Notes under the pieces: model-generated
Told to the model about the DNA's origin: nothing
What the model saw: only the letters and a program-made list of their open reading frames with translations
The model's database searches: none
NCBI GenBank assembly: GCA_002778195.1
Contig: PCDI01000014.1
Span: 828,381 to 892,380, forward strand
From: Raffaelea ambrosiae
Taxonomy: Eukaryota; Ascomycota; Sordariomycetes; Ophiostomatales; Ophiostomataceae
Length of the DNA stretch: 64,000 nt
Direction of reading: 5' to 3'
Translations under genes and position numbers: made by a program
Shown: positions 51,600-64,000 of the stretch, one piece after another
Position numbering within the stretch: position 1 is the first letter of the stretch
Layout of the letters: each line of letters begins with the position of its first letter

Positions 51600-54500
51600 T
51601 TCTTTTTAATTTTAAATAAGTTAAGCTTTTTATAGTCTAATTTATCGTTTAATCTTTTAGTTTTAATATTTTTACGAAATAAATACGTAGTTTTTCTCTT
51701 CGTTAAAGTTAGTCTTTTAACTCTTTTTTTATTAACTTATCGTATTATAGTTTCTTATATCTTCTTAAGGTTTCTTTAAAGTGTTTCTTACGTTTTTATC
51801 ATGTTTTCTTTATACTATAAAGCTACTTATGCTTAGCTTTCTTTTAACACTGGTTGTTAATACGCTTTCGAGTGGAATTCGTAGTTAATGTAAAACGAGA
51901 ATGTTTTAGTCGTTTTCGTATTTACGTTATTATAAGCGAATTATACTAATAGTAATAGTTATATTTAATCGTTTTACGAGTAATTTACGTAGCTTCGTAA
52001 GTATTATTTAATAATTTAATTAGTTTTTTCCGTTTATTCGTTTATTTATAAGTAGAATGTTATAAACATCTTATATTTTATTTTTAACTGTTTTATAAAC
52101 GATTATTAGAATTTAAATTTAAAGAGCTTGTTTCTATTTGATATAATTTCTTTTAGTAGTTCGTGGTTAGTTAAAACGATCTTTAAAAATGTATATACTA
52201 ACTCGTTTACGTTACTTACTTCTTTATATAAGATGAAGTAAGCGTACTTCGTAAGTTTATAAACGATGACGAAGATGTTGTTATAAGTTGTTTTCGTAAA
52301 GGGCTCCTTTGATTTTAGTAGCTTTATAATAAAATCTAAGCTAATAAACTCTTATAGTTTAATAAGGATTCGTAGTGGTTTTAGTAGCTCGTATAACTTA
52401 TAGCGTTTTATTTTATTTTTTTTATATACGTTATAATTTCCGATAACTTTAACGATAATTTTCTTAATTTTAAGGAAGTCGTAGTTCCTTTAAATTCGTT
52501 TCGTAATAGCTTTAATTCCTTAATATTCGTAAGCTCGTGCTTCGTGAATGTTTTTAACGAGGTCTTTTTAATTTTCTTTAAGTATATAGATTTTACTATA
52601 ATAGTTGTATTATGCTTTTATAATTAAAAATTCTTTTTTTTCTTTTTTCGTTATTTTTTATTATTGTTTTTTTAGTTCTTTCTTTTAGTTAAGGTCTGTA
52701 TTAATCTTATATACCATCAATAGTTATTAGTATATTACTAAGTCTCTTTATTAATTTTACTATAAGAGTGTTATTACTTTTTATAATACTTCTTATTAAT
52801 AATCCGCGCGTTTACTAAGCGCGTCGGCTCTTCCGTTTTCTATTCCTTTATTTATCGTTTATTTAATACCTTAGTTATTATAAATTATATTAAGTTTTTA
52901 TAATCGATAAAGACTTTTACCTATTATTATACTCTAATTAAATAGTGTTACTATTTTTAAAATACGTAAATAATTACTATAAGTTCTTTATTATAAATAG
53001 GGTAATTAAGTTTTGGTTTATTTAACTTATACGAAAAGAAAGCAATAAAGTATAGCCTTTTTTACTCATCTCGTTGTTTTAACTATCCTCTAATAACGTA
53101 GTTAAAAGCGTCCGTTTTGTTAGGGTGGTATTTGTAGTCAGGTAGAGGATTGCAAAAGGTAGAAGTATCTCATTAACGAAGGTAGGATCTCGTAAATTAC
53201 ACAACTAAATCTTATCCCCCTTTTCTTCGAAAAGGGTGAGAGGTCCTCCTATATCGAGGGCTCCCAAAGGGGCTCTATACGTAACGTCTTCAAGCCGCGT
53301 ACGAAGCCCTAACTCTGCGCCACGCCCAGGGGCCCGTGCGTGCGCTCCGTAGCGCACCCCCCTTCGAACTTACGCCGGCTACACAGTCACGTGCCCTGCT
53401 AAGGGTAGCACGTGCTTAAGTAGGTTGCTCACACGTGCTTAAGCTGCTCGCAAAGCACGCATCCAAGCAGGCTCGCGATATCCTTACACGTTTCAACTTC
53501 GTATTCTTTTATCGGGTCTGCTTCGTGTAGTATTAGGTTTATAAAAACTCTTCTTTTAAGCTCTTTAAATGCTTTTTATTCTTTCGTTATTTATTTAAAC
53601 TTTTGGTTTTTTTTTATTAGGTTTATTAAAGGTCGTGTAATTTCTCTATATCGATAAATAAACTATCAATAAAAGTTTATAAATCTTAAAAATCCCTTAA
53701 CTTTTATAACGTTAGTTGGTTTTAACCATTCTTTAATAGTTTAAATCTTTTTTTCTTACATTCGTATACATTCAGGCTTTATTATATAGCCTAAGTAGTC
53801 GACCTTCTTTTAGTAGAAGTGGTTTTTTTTTAACTTTATTAAAAGTTCGGCGTTTTATAGTTTTTTTAAAACGTTCAATATATGCTTTTCGTAACTTTTT
53901 AAGTCTTTAAAAAAGATAAAGATGTCGTTTAAATATACGATAACCGTAATGTTTAAGTACTCTCTTAACACGTTATTTATTATATTTTAAAACGATGTAA
54001 GTACATTCGTTAAGCCGAAAAGCATAACCGTGTATTCATAGTGTTCGTATCGCGTTTTAAAAGCCGTTTTTCATTTTTCTTCGTTTTTTATTCGGATTAA
54101 GTTGTAAGCCCTTCGTAAGTCGAGTATCGTAAACCATTATGCTCTTTAAAGTTTATTTCGTAGCTCTTTAATGAGTGGTAATGGGTAGCGGTCTTTAATA
54201 ATAATATCGTTTAATTATTTATAATTAATATATAATCGTAGTTTTTCATTTTTCTTTAAAACGAATAAAATCGAGTATTTTGCTAACGAGTTAAATAGTT
54301 TAATATACCCTTTCTTTAAGTTTTTATTAAAGTATTCTTTAAGTACTTTAAGTTATGTTTCGTTTAGTTCGTAAATTCGATGGAGTTTTAATTGTTTTCC
54401 TTCTTTTAAAGGTATTTCGTAATCTTAAAGTCTGTGTTTCGGTAAACCGGTAGTGTTTTTTAAAACACTTTACTAAATTTTTGATATTATTTAAAGATTT

Positions 54501-54900
54501 ACGGTACGTTAGCTTTTATCGTTTTTACTAACGTTCGTTTTCATTTTAATTCATTTACGAAGTACTATACTCGCGTAGTAGTTAAATCCTTCTTTATTAT
54601 TAAAGCTTTTTTACTTTACTTTTTTTTAAGGGTATAGTGGCGTTTGTTTAAGAGTTTGTTTTTAATAAGTTGTTTTTAAAAGCTAGTTTCGGTCCCTCGC
54701 TTTTAACCGTTCTTTTTATTAGTTGAGTATTATCTTAATAAATCTAACTAGTGGTTTAGTCGATTTAAAGATTGTTTTTTCGTAACTAAAGCAATCTTAA
54801 TATAATTTTCATACGATATTAATCCTATAATGTCGAGTGAGAGGTTTTCAAATCGTTCTTAAACTAAGGTTAAAAAATGATTAGTCTCTTTATCGATCAC
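51600..54900 (-). pseudogene. pol: Family B pol remnant (RT-RNase H-integrase)
   Basis: On the minus strand, RT motif A is LDLRRAYNLIRIK at about 54086-54124. Motif B (VMLFGLTN) is at about 54005-54030. The YxDD box is Tyr-Leu-Asn-Asp at about 53924-53938, with the first Asp lost by G-to-A. The RNase H end GRADALSKRADY is at about 52800-52840. This order, RT then RNase H then integrase, is that of Ty3/gypsy. The solo A LTR at 53118-53488 splits it between RT and RNase H. The outer limits given are approximate. It is not functional. Confidence 0.7.
53118..53488 (-). repeat. Solo LTR of family A inside B
   Basis: This is a 371-bp A LTR in minus orientation flanked by an exact 5-bp duplication CGTTT (53113-53117 and 53489-53493). 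No internal A sequence is attached, so it is a solo LTR left by LTR-LTR recombination. It is much less mutated than the surrounding B sequence, which suggests arrival after the main RIP wave. Confidence 0.92.
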
Positions 54901-57238
54901 TCCTCTATTATAAGATACGGTGTTTCCTTTAAAGGTGTTAAGTTAATAAAGTCTCTTTTTAGTCTTTTATAATATTTAGTATTTATTAATAAATGTAAAA
55001 AACACGTAGTTCCTTTAAACGCCGCAGTCTATCATCGCGGTGATTAGCGTTTTATTATAAATAATTTATACTTTAATATATAGCTTTAAAATGTTATCTT
55101 CCCTACTAACCTCTACTAAAAACCTCCGTTTTTAAATCGTTTGTAGTTCTTTTACTAACGATTCGTACCGTTTTTTTCGTCGTTAATCTACTTTATTCCA
55201 AAGTTTTTATTATAAGCCTTTGTGCTAATCGAGGATTTTAGCTTATGCGTAAACGCGGCATTTCAATACTTAACATCGAATTCAGTCGTCTGGTTTCTTT
55301 ATATAAACTATTAAATATTCTTTGTTTAGTTTTAATACCGCGTAAAATTCGTTTAATTTAGTTTATACAACCTACTAATATTCCAATTCATCGTTTTAAA
55401 ATGAAACTTCGATTAGTCGTTTTTAGTAACGTTCTAAGTAAAATCCTTAAGTTATTTTTTCTTTAAAATAAATTCGGTATTAGTCGATAACGTATAAGAC
55501 TTATATAATTTCTTCGTATTTAAGGTGTTATACGTCGATTTAGAAGTCGTTCCTTTCCTTCGTTACGAGTATATCCTTCTATCGATATTCCGAGGCTATT
55601 TATACGAGCGTTACCCTTAAAATGGAAAAGGTAGTAGTATTATTATTTAATACTAATGTTATATATTATTTAACGTAATAAAGCACTCTTTCTTCTTATT
55701 TCATAACGTAAACAAGTTCTTTAAATTGCTTAAGTAAAGAAAGGTGTTAAGTTATAACGACTACTCGTCTTTAGTATGTTTTATAATAACGTACAACGTT
55801 GTTTTTTCGTTTTTAATATTCGTATTTTTCACACTCGTCTTTTGGTATAAGTATATTGTTTTCTTTCACTCACTTCGGGTAATACACTCAATAGTATTAG
55901 TGTAAATCTTTGTTTTATACTACTTCGTAAAAGCCATCGTAAGCCCTTTCGTTTTAAAGTTTACACTTTAATAGCTTTAAGTGGTTTCGTTTATACGCGG
56001 TTAGTAAACATTTTCGTACGTATTTTACTTTATACTCGTCGTAACGATATATGATAGCGGGCCGGTTCTTACGCTTAAGTTTTTTTAAATACTAACTTAC
56101 TTCGTCTTTTTCGAATTTATAAATTAGGTAGTTATCTTTTTAGTATGTAATTTAACTAAGCGATACGTATTCGAAGTCTTTTACATTTACTTCGATATTT
56201 TTAATTTTCGTAACGATGGCTGCGTTGATTTGCCGCTCGAACACTGGTTTTCACTACTTCTTGAGTTGTTTATAGTTTCAAGCGTAATACCTTTGTTATT
56301 TACAATTGAAGCACTTCCCTTTAAGCTTTTAATACTTCGTAGCGTTTAATTTTATAGGGTTTTTATATTATTGGTTAAATTATAAGCGTTGGTTTTTCCT
56401 TTTTCCTAGGTTAACACGAGAGGGAGCGTTACTTCATCCTTTATATCGTTTTTATTCCTTTTCTATACGTCGTTCGTAGAGGCGGTCGTTAATTCGTACG
56501 GCCATAGTAATATATTCGGAAAATTCGCTCAATCGGTTTAATTTAATAAGTTCGTCCTTTACGATATCTTTACGTCTTTAGTAGAATTATAATATTAAGG
56601 GTTCGTCTTTCTAGTTTAGTCGCGAAGCGACTTGCTAAAAACGAGCCGTATACTCGAATACGAATCCCTTTTAATAGAAGCGAAGAAGGGCTCGTTTTAC
56701 CGTTCTTTCCTCGTTAAAGCTTTCAAAAGCTCTTTTAATCGCTATTTCGAAGTTGCGATAGTTATTAAACAGTTCTTACGTTTCGTTATCTTAGTTGTTT
56801 AAGTTTAAGTTTTTTTTAAAAAGTTACGTAAGCGAGGTTCGAACCATTTTAATACGCTCTCTTTTAATCGGCTAGCCGCAAACTAAACCTTAATAAAGTT
56901 AAACTTAAACTAATCTTCGTAGTAGCGCATGTAAGCGCGGAACTGCGTTAAGAAGTTTTATAACGTTTTTTTTAATATCGTCGAAAGCTTTAGGTTTATT
57001 TATTTTAAAAGCTTCTTTTTTAGTTTTTACCGCTACTATTTGAGCTTAAAGTTATTTAATCATATTTTTTAAAGCTATGATTTCTTATTAGTGGGCTTAA
57101 ATTATAACGACGGCGCTTATAGTCGTGTTGTTACTTGTTTTAATAACCGAGGGAGTAAAGGTGTTAAAAGCTATAGTTGCTTTTTTATATTGTATAAAGA
57201 GGTAGCGTTAACCTGTTTTTAAATAAAAGTAGTTAAAA

Positions 57239-57662
57239 TGTAACGAACACCGGGTTCTTAAGTAATAAACCTACGTGAGAGTTTATATTAATAAGATAGT
57301 TAAGGCTTAAAGTTTATAATATTAAAACAGTCTTGTTTTTTCGTACGTACGAGCGAGTATTTGAAAGCTATTAAAGCTATTCGGGGTTGTTTTAAATACT
57401 TAGATTAACTACTAAAGAGTTTAACTCTTTTTATTTATTTACTTAAAAGGGCGAGCTTACCCTTTTATTTATTTGAAGTAATCACTGCTTCGTGATCCGA
57501 GTCGGTGATTATCACTAACTATCATTGATTATTACTGATTCTCCGTGATCCTACGTGATAGGTCACGTGATATATCTTTCTGCCTTCTTTAACCGTTTTC
57601 GTGGTTTCGCTCATAGTCAATGGCGGGGCTTTTAGCTAAAGGCCGCGACGCGGGTCGTAACA
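57239..57662 (-). repeat. Family B 5' LTR
   Basis: It is 424 bp, TGTAACGAACACCGGG to GGGTCGTAACA on the plus strand. It is the same length as its partner, with transitions as the visible differences. Confidence 0.92.
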
Positions 57663-60450
57663 CCCGCTTATCGTCGACGAAAACGACGACGCTTTAAATC
57701 AAACCGCCGTTACCTTTATTACGCTTTTCGCTTTTACGTTTACGCTTATTAACGGCGTTTAGTTAATAAACTTTAACTTAAATAATATAAAAAATTATTA
57801 TTTCGCGTGTTATAAATACGTTTAACACGCATTTACTATTTAATCGTTTCGTTTAAAGTTAGATTTAAAATATAAGCGTAAAGTCGAAGCGTATACTAAG
57901 TATACGAAGATATATAAAACTTATATAAGTATATATAATTAAACTCCCTTCGCTTTACCGTCGGCTCGTTACTAACTCTTTTATATAAGTTTTTAAACTA
58001 ATTCGTAGTAATATAAACTATATAATTAAGTTTTTATACGCTTTTAACACGTTTCTTACGCTCTTTTACGCTTATTTACTTAATAACGTTAAGCTTAAAG
58101 CCTTCTTACACGCGTTAATAAATATAATTATATACTTTATAACTCGCGTACTCTTTTTATTCATTTAATATTTATCGCGCTTTAAGCTATTTTAAGAATT
58201 CGCTATATACGATTTCGTAAACTTTTTACTCGTTTCGTTATTAAATCGTCTTTAAGCTTTACTAACCTTTGTTTAAAAGTGGGTTAAATACGTTACGTAA
58301 GTAGCCCGCGCTCGTATCGCGTAAATCGCTATTATTACTTATACCAACGTTAAGTATATATTAATACGTACTCTCCTCGCGCTATCTTTTTTTATAATAG
58401 CGCTTTATTAACGCTTCGCGCTAAGTTTTATCTTTAATTATTAAAGATTAATAATATAATTATTAATAAACTACGCGTTTTTAACTCTTAAAACGGCTTC
58501 AAGCCGCTTTCGTAATCGCGCGTTAAGCTACAAACGCTATTAACGTTTAAATAAACCTTTTAAATCTCAATGTTTAAACGTTAAGTTGTCTTTCTTATTC
58601 GCGCGCTTTTATTATACCGCTTTTAAACTCTAATCGTTATAAAATAGTTTTTTTTATTTATTATTTTTATACGCCCTTTAAGCCGCCTTCGTATCGCTTT
58701 AATACGTTTAAAGTCTTTATATTTTTTTAACTCGTAGTTAATATACCGTTATAGTTTCGTTCATAAGCCGCTTTACTTTTAAAGATAATTTATTTTACTT
58801 TTCGCTTTTTCTTTATTACTTTTTAAGCTTAAAACCTTATAACTAGTTTTTACGCGTGTTTTATATTATTTTTTAATACTTATTAGTTATACTTTATAAG
58901 CTACCTCGTTTATTAAACGAAGAAAAAACGCTTTTCTTTTTTTACGCGAGTATTTTATACTTTTTTTACTTTTTATTCGTTTAGTTTTTCTTTTAACGAT
59001 AAAGTTTAAAAAGTCGGTTACGTTTTACGGTTTTCTTTTTAAAGCTTTAATAAAGTTATTAAAAATACGTTATAAGGTTGGTTATATTAATTAAAGAGTG
59101 TTATATAATATGTTTATGATTCGACTTTAGTTAAAACTATAAACGAATTAACGAAACGAAAACTTATCTTTTTACAAAACACTTTTAACTTAAGGTTTTA
59201 TATTAATAACTACATTAAGTCTTTTACGTAATACTTTTAAAGTTAATAACGGCGATTATAATACTTCGTTTAAGCTTTTTATACTTTCTTTTAGTGTTTT
59301 ACTATAAAGACTCGTACTTTATTTAATTTTTTTACTTTCGTTATAATTATAAATACTTTTTTTTTAATAAAGTCGTTTTTAATTTATATATACATTTTTA
59401 AATAATATTTTATAAAAAAATAAAATAACGTATTATTAGTTATAACGTTAACCGCGTTGTTATATACGTACTTCGTTATTAATAAAAGTTTAACTTAATT
59501 TGTTTAAAACTCGTTTATATACGCGTATAAATAGTATTTTAACGTTTAATTCATTCTTTCGATTTATTTATCGGTTTATAAATAAAACGTTGTAAAAAGA
59601 CTTTTTAATAAAGAGCTTTACGTAAAGCGTTATTTAATACGTATTAATAAAAACGCTTTTTTAGTTTAAAATAATATCGTATGATATATTAAATTATATT
59701 TCGATTTTTATATATAAAACCTTTATTAACTGGTTTAACGTTATCGTTGTTTTTATAAGAAAAAAACTTTATTATTTTCGTAAATTTATTTATGATTATT
59801 AAAATCGTATTTACGTTTTACTCTTTATAATAGATTTTTAATAGTTTCGTTATAAAATTTATAAAGATTTTTTATTATAACCCTCGTAAAATAAAAGTGC
59901 TTATAACTAATTGTATAACTTATATTATAATACCGCTTTTTATATATACGTTAAATAACTATTAACGTACTCGTAAATATATACATTTATATACTTTTGA
60001 AAGAATGTTTTTTTATTAACTTTTTTATATAAATTCGTTTAAAGTGTTTTATTAAAGGGTTATCGTAATATATTTAAAAAATTTCCTTTTTTATTATTTC
60101 TTTTTTTAAAGTATAAATACGATTTTTAAATCGTAATAATTCTTTTAACTTTATACTTTAATACTTAAAAATAATCGTAGTCGTTTTAATTTAAGCTTTT
60201 AACTATTAAATTTTCTCGTTACTTATTTATAAAGCTTTAAATAATTTTATTAATAACGTGTTTATATTTAATATTAACGAGTTTTTTTTTTAATATAACT
60301 TAATATAACTTTAAAAAAACTAACTATTTAAAGTAAAAATAAAGCCGCTGTCGTAGCTTAAACGATAGCTAACTTTAAAGTTATTATTAAAGAGTATTTA
60401 AATAACGAACTCGACTTTATTAAATTTAAACGAAGAAAGCTTTACACTTT

Positions 60451-60797
60451 TGTATAAAAACATCGCGAGCCTACTCGAATACGTGCTTTACGAGCAGCTT
60501 AAACACGTGCCACCTCCTAACGGAGCACGTAACTACGCAATTAATACAAGCCCGAAAAGAGGTACGTTACGAAGCGCACGCACGAGCCTCTAAGTATAAC
60601 GCGAAGCTAAAGCTTCGTACGCGGCTTAAAAGCGCCGCGCATAAAGCTTTTAAAAGTTTTCAATATAACAAAAGCCTTTCACCCTTTTTAAAAAGGGGAA
60701 TAAGATTTAGTTATATAATTTACGAAATCCTACCTTCGTTAATAAAATACCTCTACCTTTTATAATCCTCTACCTAACTACAAATACCACTTTAACA
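60451..60797 (+). repeat. Family A 5' LTR of copy 5
   Basis: It is 347 bp; a roughly 23-bp segment around the first CACGTG is missing. The start is TGTATAAAAACATCGCG where copy 1 has TGTAAGGATATCGCG. Confidence 0.88.
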
Positions 60798-63700
60798 TTT
60801 TTAAATCTTTCACTCAAAGTCACTTAAAGGATTAAAAAAATAACACTAAGCACGAAATAATAAAAACGAAAGTAAACGATAGTAACGACCGTTAATAAAG
60901 CTTTACTCTTTATTAATAACGATCGTACTTTTTAATATTAAAAAAGGAGCGGTTAAAGCGAGCGATTAACTCGATAACGAAACGCTATTCGCGGTTACGC
61001 CGACTTAAAAAGTTATTAAAAACGATAAACTCGTTACGATTTAAGCTTACCGCGAGTTTAAATAAACGAAAAAGCGGTTAATACTCGTTAAATAAATTCG
61101 TAATATCAAAGCCGAGCTTTTATAAACTAAGTAATAAACCTTGTAACTTTAAACGGTTTAAACATTAATAACGAAGAATGTTTCGAGATTAACGAGCGCG
61201 TATAACGAAACGCGAGTAAGTATTAAAGATTATTATAAGCCGACTCTTCGTAATATAATTTATTTATTAACGCTTAGTTTAAAGGTTAACGAGAGCGAAA
61301 ACTACGACGAAAATAACTATAATAACGAAGTTAACGTAAAAATCTCGGTTTTTAATAAGTTTACGAATAAGTTTACTTTTATATAACGAAACACGTAAGT
61401 TAAAGCGATAAAAGACGTTTTTAAAGTCGCTTTATAACGTTTTCGCGATTTAAAAAAGCGCGTATTAATAGCTTTATTTTAGTTTAACACTATCTTTTAA
61501 AACTAATAAAAGTAATACTTAGTTAACTTAAGCTTTAAAAAAGAAATTTAACGAACGAAGAGGTTATAAACCTACTTTAAAGAATAAATAATAACGTTTT
61601 TTTTTTAAAAAAACGAAAACTCGTTATTAATTATTTATTAATAATATTAAAAAGCGGTTTAAAACGAAAACTAAAGCTTAGTTAAATTTTTTTTATTTTT
61701 AATTCTTTAAGTTAAAAATAAAAGCGTTTTCTAAATACTATTAAAAAAACCTTTTATTTTAAGTTATAAAAAAACCTACGATAATCGTTAATAACTAGCT
61801 TTAACTATTAATTTACCGATTTTAATACTTTTATTACTCGTATAAAAAATTATTAAAAGTAATACGTAAAAAAGAAAAAGTTAAAAAACGAAAAGCCGTA
61901 AAGTAACTTAAGAAAAGAAATAATAAAACACTTTTAAAAACGCGAATAACCCGCGTTTTAAAAGCGGCTTAAAAGAGAAAAAAAAAAGCTTAAAAAGAAA
62001 ACTAATAAAAGGTCGAATATCACGTATTATAATTATAAAGAGAAAAAGTATATTATATTAAAGTGTACGAAGTTAAAAATAAACCTTACGAAAGTTTAAA
62101 AGGTTAAAAGTATATTAAAGCTTAATATTAAATTAAAAAAAAAAGTAAAAAACGCGTAAACGCTTTTACTTAATTAAAAGAAAAAAACGTTCGTTAAAGT
62201 AAAAATCAGCGTACGATTATATAACTTAACCGTAATAAAAACCGATTAAAAATATTAAACTATTATTAACCTTAATACGAAAGCAAAAGTTAATATCGTT
62301 TCGTTAAAGTTCGTTACGCGAGTTAAGCTTAAAAAAAAAAAGTTAAACCCCGCGTTTAAAAATAACGAACGACTCGATTACTACGTTAATAACGTTATAA
62401 AAAGTGTTATTAAAGCTTATTAATTATTAAAGTTAAATTAAAGAGTTTATATAGCTTTACGTAACTATTTCGCGAATAAAAGCGACGAATAAAAGCTTTA
62501 TTCTTTTAAAAGTTATAACTTTAAAAGATTTAATTATTAATACGATTAAAAGTAGTTAATAATGTTTTAATCATCGTTTAAATAATTTTACGATTAATAC
62601 ACTTCGTAAATTCGTTAAAAAGATTAAAAATACCGTAATTATATACGTAATCTTTATATTCTTTAATCGTTTCGAATAAATTAAACTTAAATAATACCCT
62701 TTTAAAAACAAAACAACTTCGAAACGTTAACCTTATAATAACTTACTAACGAAGCTTATTAATTTCGCTTTCGTATTTAACGAAACGAACGCGGTTATAT
62801 TACTACTCGCTCGAAAAACGAATTACGTAATTAACTTAGTTAACGAAGCGTAACCCTTTTATAAAACGATTTACCTTTTGTTTAAACGAGAGTTAAAAAA
62901 GTTACGAAAGTATTTTAAAAAAAACTTATAAAACGAGCGAATTCGATTAAATAAAAGCTTAATTAAAATATTTATTTTTTTCGTATTTAAAAAAAACGGC
63001 TTTTAATAGCTTTACGTTAACTATTAAAAACTTAATAAAGTTACGATTAAAAACCGTTATACTTTTTCGTTAATTTCGAAATCTTAAATCGAATTTTAAG
63101 CGTTAAATACTTTATTAAGCTTAATATTAAAAACGTTTATTATTAAATTTGAATTAAAGAAAGAAACGAGTGAAAAACGACGTTTTATACGCAATACGAA
63201 TACTACGAGTATATAATTTTATTATTTAACTTTATAAATACGTTAACTACGTTTTAATACTACGTTTATATAACTCTTTACGAATTAGTTAACGTAATAT
63301 ATATTAAATATATAAATAACGTATTACTGTTTTTTAAAAGTTAAAACGAATATATTAAATATATACGAAATATATTTAAAAAGCTATAAAAAGTATAATT
63401 ATTTATAAACTTAACTAAATATAAATTTTATTAAAACTAAGTCGAGTTTTTAAGATTTATCTTTTTTAACATTAAAGTATAAATAAACCCGGTTTTTAAA
63501 GTTTTATAACTTTTATTAACGTTTTATTAAAAGTACTTTAAAATTATAACTTCGTTAAATAAACTCTTAAAAAGGATAAAAAATAAAAAGAAGCTTAAAC
63601 GAGTGCGCTTTAATAAAAGAGCGATATAAATATTTTATTAATTATAAAAAGAATTTACTCGCGCTTTTTTATTAAAGCACTTTAACTTAACGCGTTATTT

Positions 63701-64000
63701 ATAATTTAAGATTAATACGTTAAAATTCATAAAAGCGGGGATTTTATTTTAATTAAACGACGAAAGTTGTTAACACTTTATTATATTTTAATTTCGAAAA
63801 TAAAACGAGTTAAAGCTACGATATAATACTTTTAATTAAAAAATTATAATAATTATAAATTCTTTTAAATATTAACGTTAGTATTTAAAAAGTAATTAAT
63901 ATAAAATCGAGGTTTTATTCAACTATATTAACTTACGTATATTTATATAATAAAAAAAGTTAAACGAAAAGTAAATTAAGTAGTATATATATTTTACTTT
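60451..64000 (+). mobile_element. Family A retrotransposon, copy 5, runs off the window
   Basis: This copy starts with a 5' LTR at 60451 and follows gag, protease, RT and RNase H on the plus strand up to the window end. It has a deletion near 63485 relative to copy 1. It begins inside the integrase region of A copy 4, so it is probably a nested insertion; its right end and target duplication lie outside the window. Confidence 0.85.

Larger units (their letters stand above)
50142..57662 (-). mobile_element. Family B LTR retrotransposon, complete copy (Ty3/gypsy type)
   Basis: The length is 7521 bp including an internal 371-bp solo A LTR and one copy of its TSD. Two 424-bp LTRs (50142-50565 and 57239-57662) and an exact 5-bp target duplication CCCGC (50137-50141 and 57663-57667) define it. 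The tract GAAGGAGGAGGATAA (minus strand) borders the 3' LTR. A degenerate gag zinc knuckle lies near 56290-56320. The copy is inserted in the post-pol region of A copy 4, so it is younger than that element. Confidence 0.92.
48546..60450 (-). mobile_element. Family A retrotransposon, copy 4, split by the B insertion
   Basis: A 3' LTR (48546-48891) is followed by the polypurine tract and post-pol region up to 50141. A complete B element then interrupts it (50142-57662); A continues from 57668 through post-pol region, chromodomain and part of integrase to 60450. There a plus-strand A copy begins. Joining 50141 to 57668 restores continuous A sequence with CCCGC present on both sides. Confidence 0.85.

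Overview
The window looks like nuclear DNA of a filamentous ascomycete (Pezizomycotina, probably a Sordariomycete; the genus cannot be told). Short introns of about 48-90 nt with CTAAC-type branch sites, two Zn(II)2Cys6 regulators, a GH18 chitinase and repeats eroded by C-to-T/G-to-A transitions (repeat-induced point mutation, RIP) all point that way. It has three parts: an AT-rich repeat block (1-11.7 kb), a GC-rich gene island (about 11.7-38.5 kb), and a second AT-rich repeat block (38.6-64 kb).

The repeat blocks are built almost entirely from two LTR retrotransposons. Family A is a Ty3/gypsy chromovirus with a 368-bp LTR. One copy (3344-11698) is complete, with gag, protease, reverse transcriptase (RT), RNase H, integrase and chromodomain all recognisable but full of stops and with catalytic residues lost by transitions. 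Four more A copies, truncated or nested, lie on the right. Family B has a 424-bp LTR; one full copy (50142-57662) is inserted in an A copy with an exact target-site duplication (TSD), and itself contains a solo A LTR with its own exact TSD. A partial B copy lies at the left edge.

The left third of the island (11.7-18.8 kb) is a zone of decay: a repeat-coded hypothetical protein, a tandem-RING gene with two 48-nt introns, a broken kinase-like gene, a GH18 chitinase broken by two nonsense codons, and a 5' fragment of a mevalonate kinase gene.

The rest (19.3-38.5 kb) is a compact, apparently intact run of ten genes: NCS1 permease (+), M20 carbamoyl-amidohydrolase (-), Zn2Cys6 regulator (+), aldehyde dehydrogenase (-), Zn alcohol dehydrogenase (+), class II aldolase (-), D-2-hydroxyacid dehydrogenase (+), NmrA/isoflavone-reductase-like protein (-), LigB-type ring-cleaving dioxygenase (+), Zn2Cys6 regulator (+). 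The first nine alternate strictly in strand, so neighbours share divergent promoters. I read this as a candidate catabolic cluster: uptake of a small ring compound, amide or ureide hydrolysis, extradiol ring opening, then oxidation and aldol-type breakdown of the product. The substrate is not known; a nitrogen-containing aromatic is the best guess. Exon structures were worked out by hand and each was checked for reading-frame closure.
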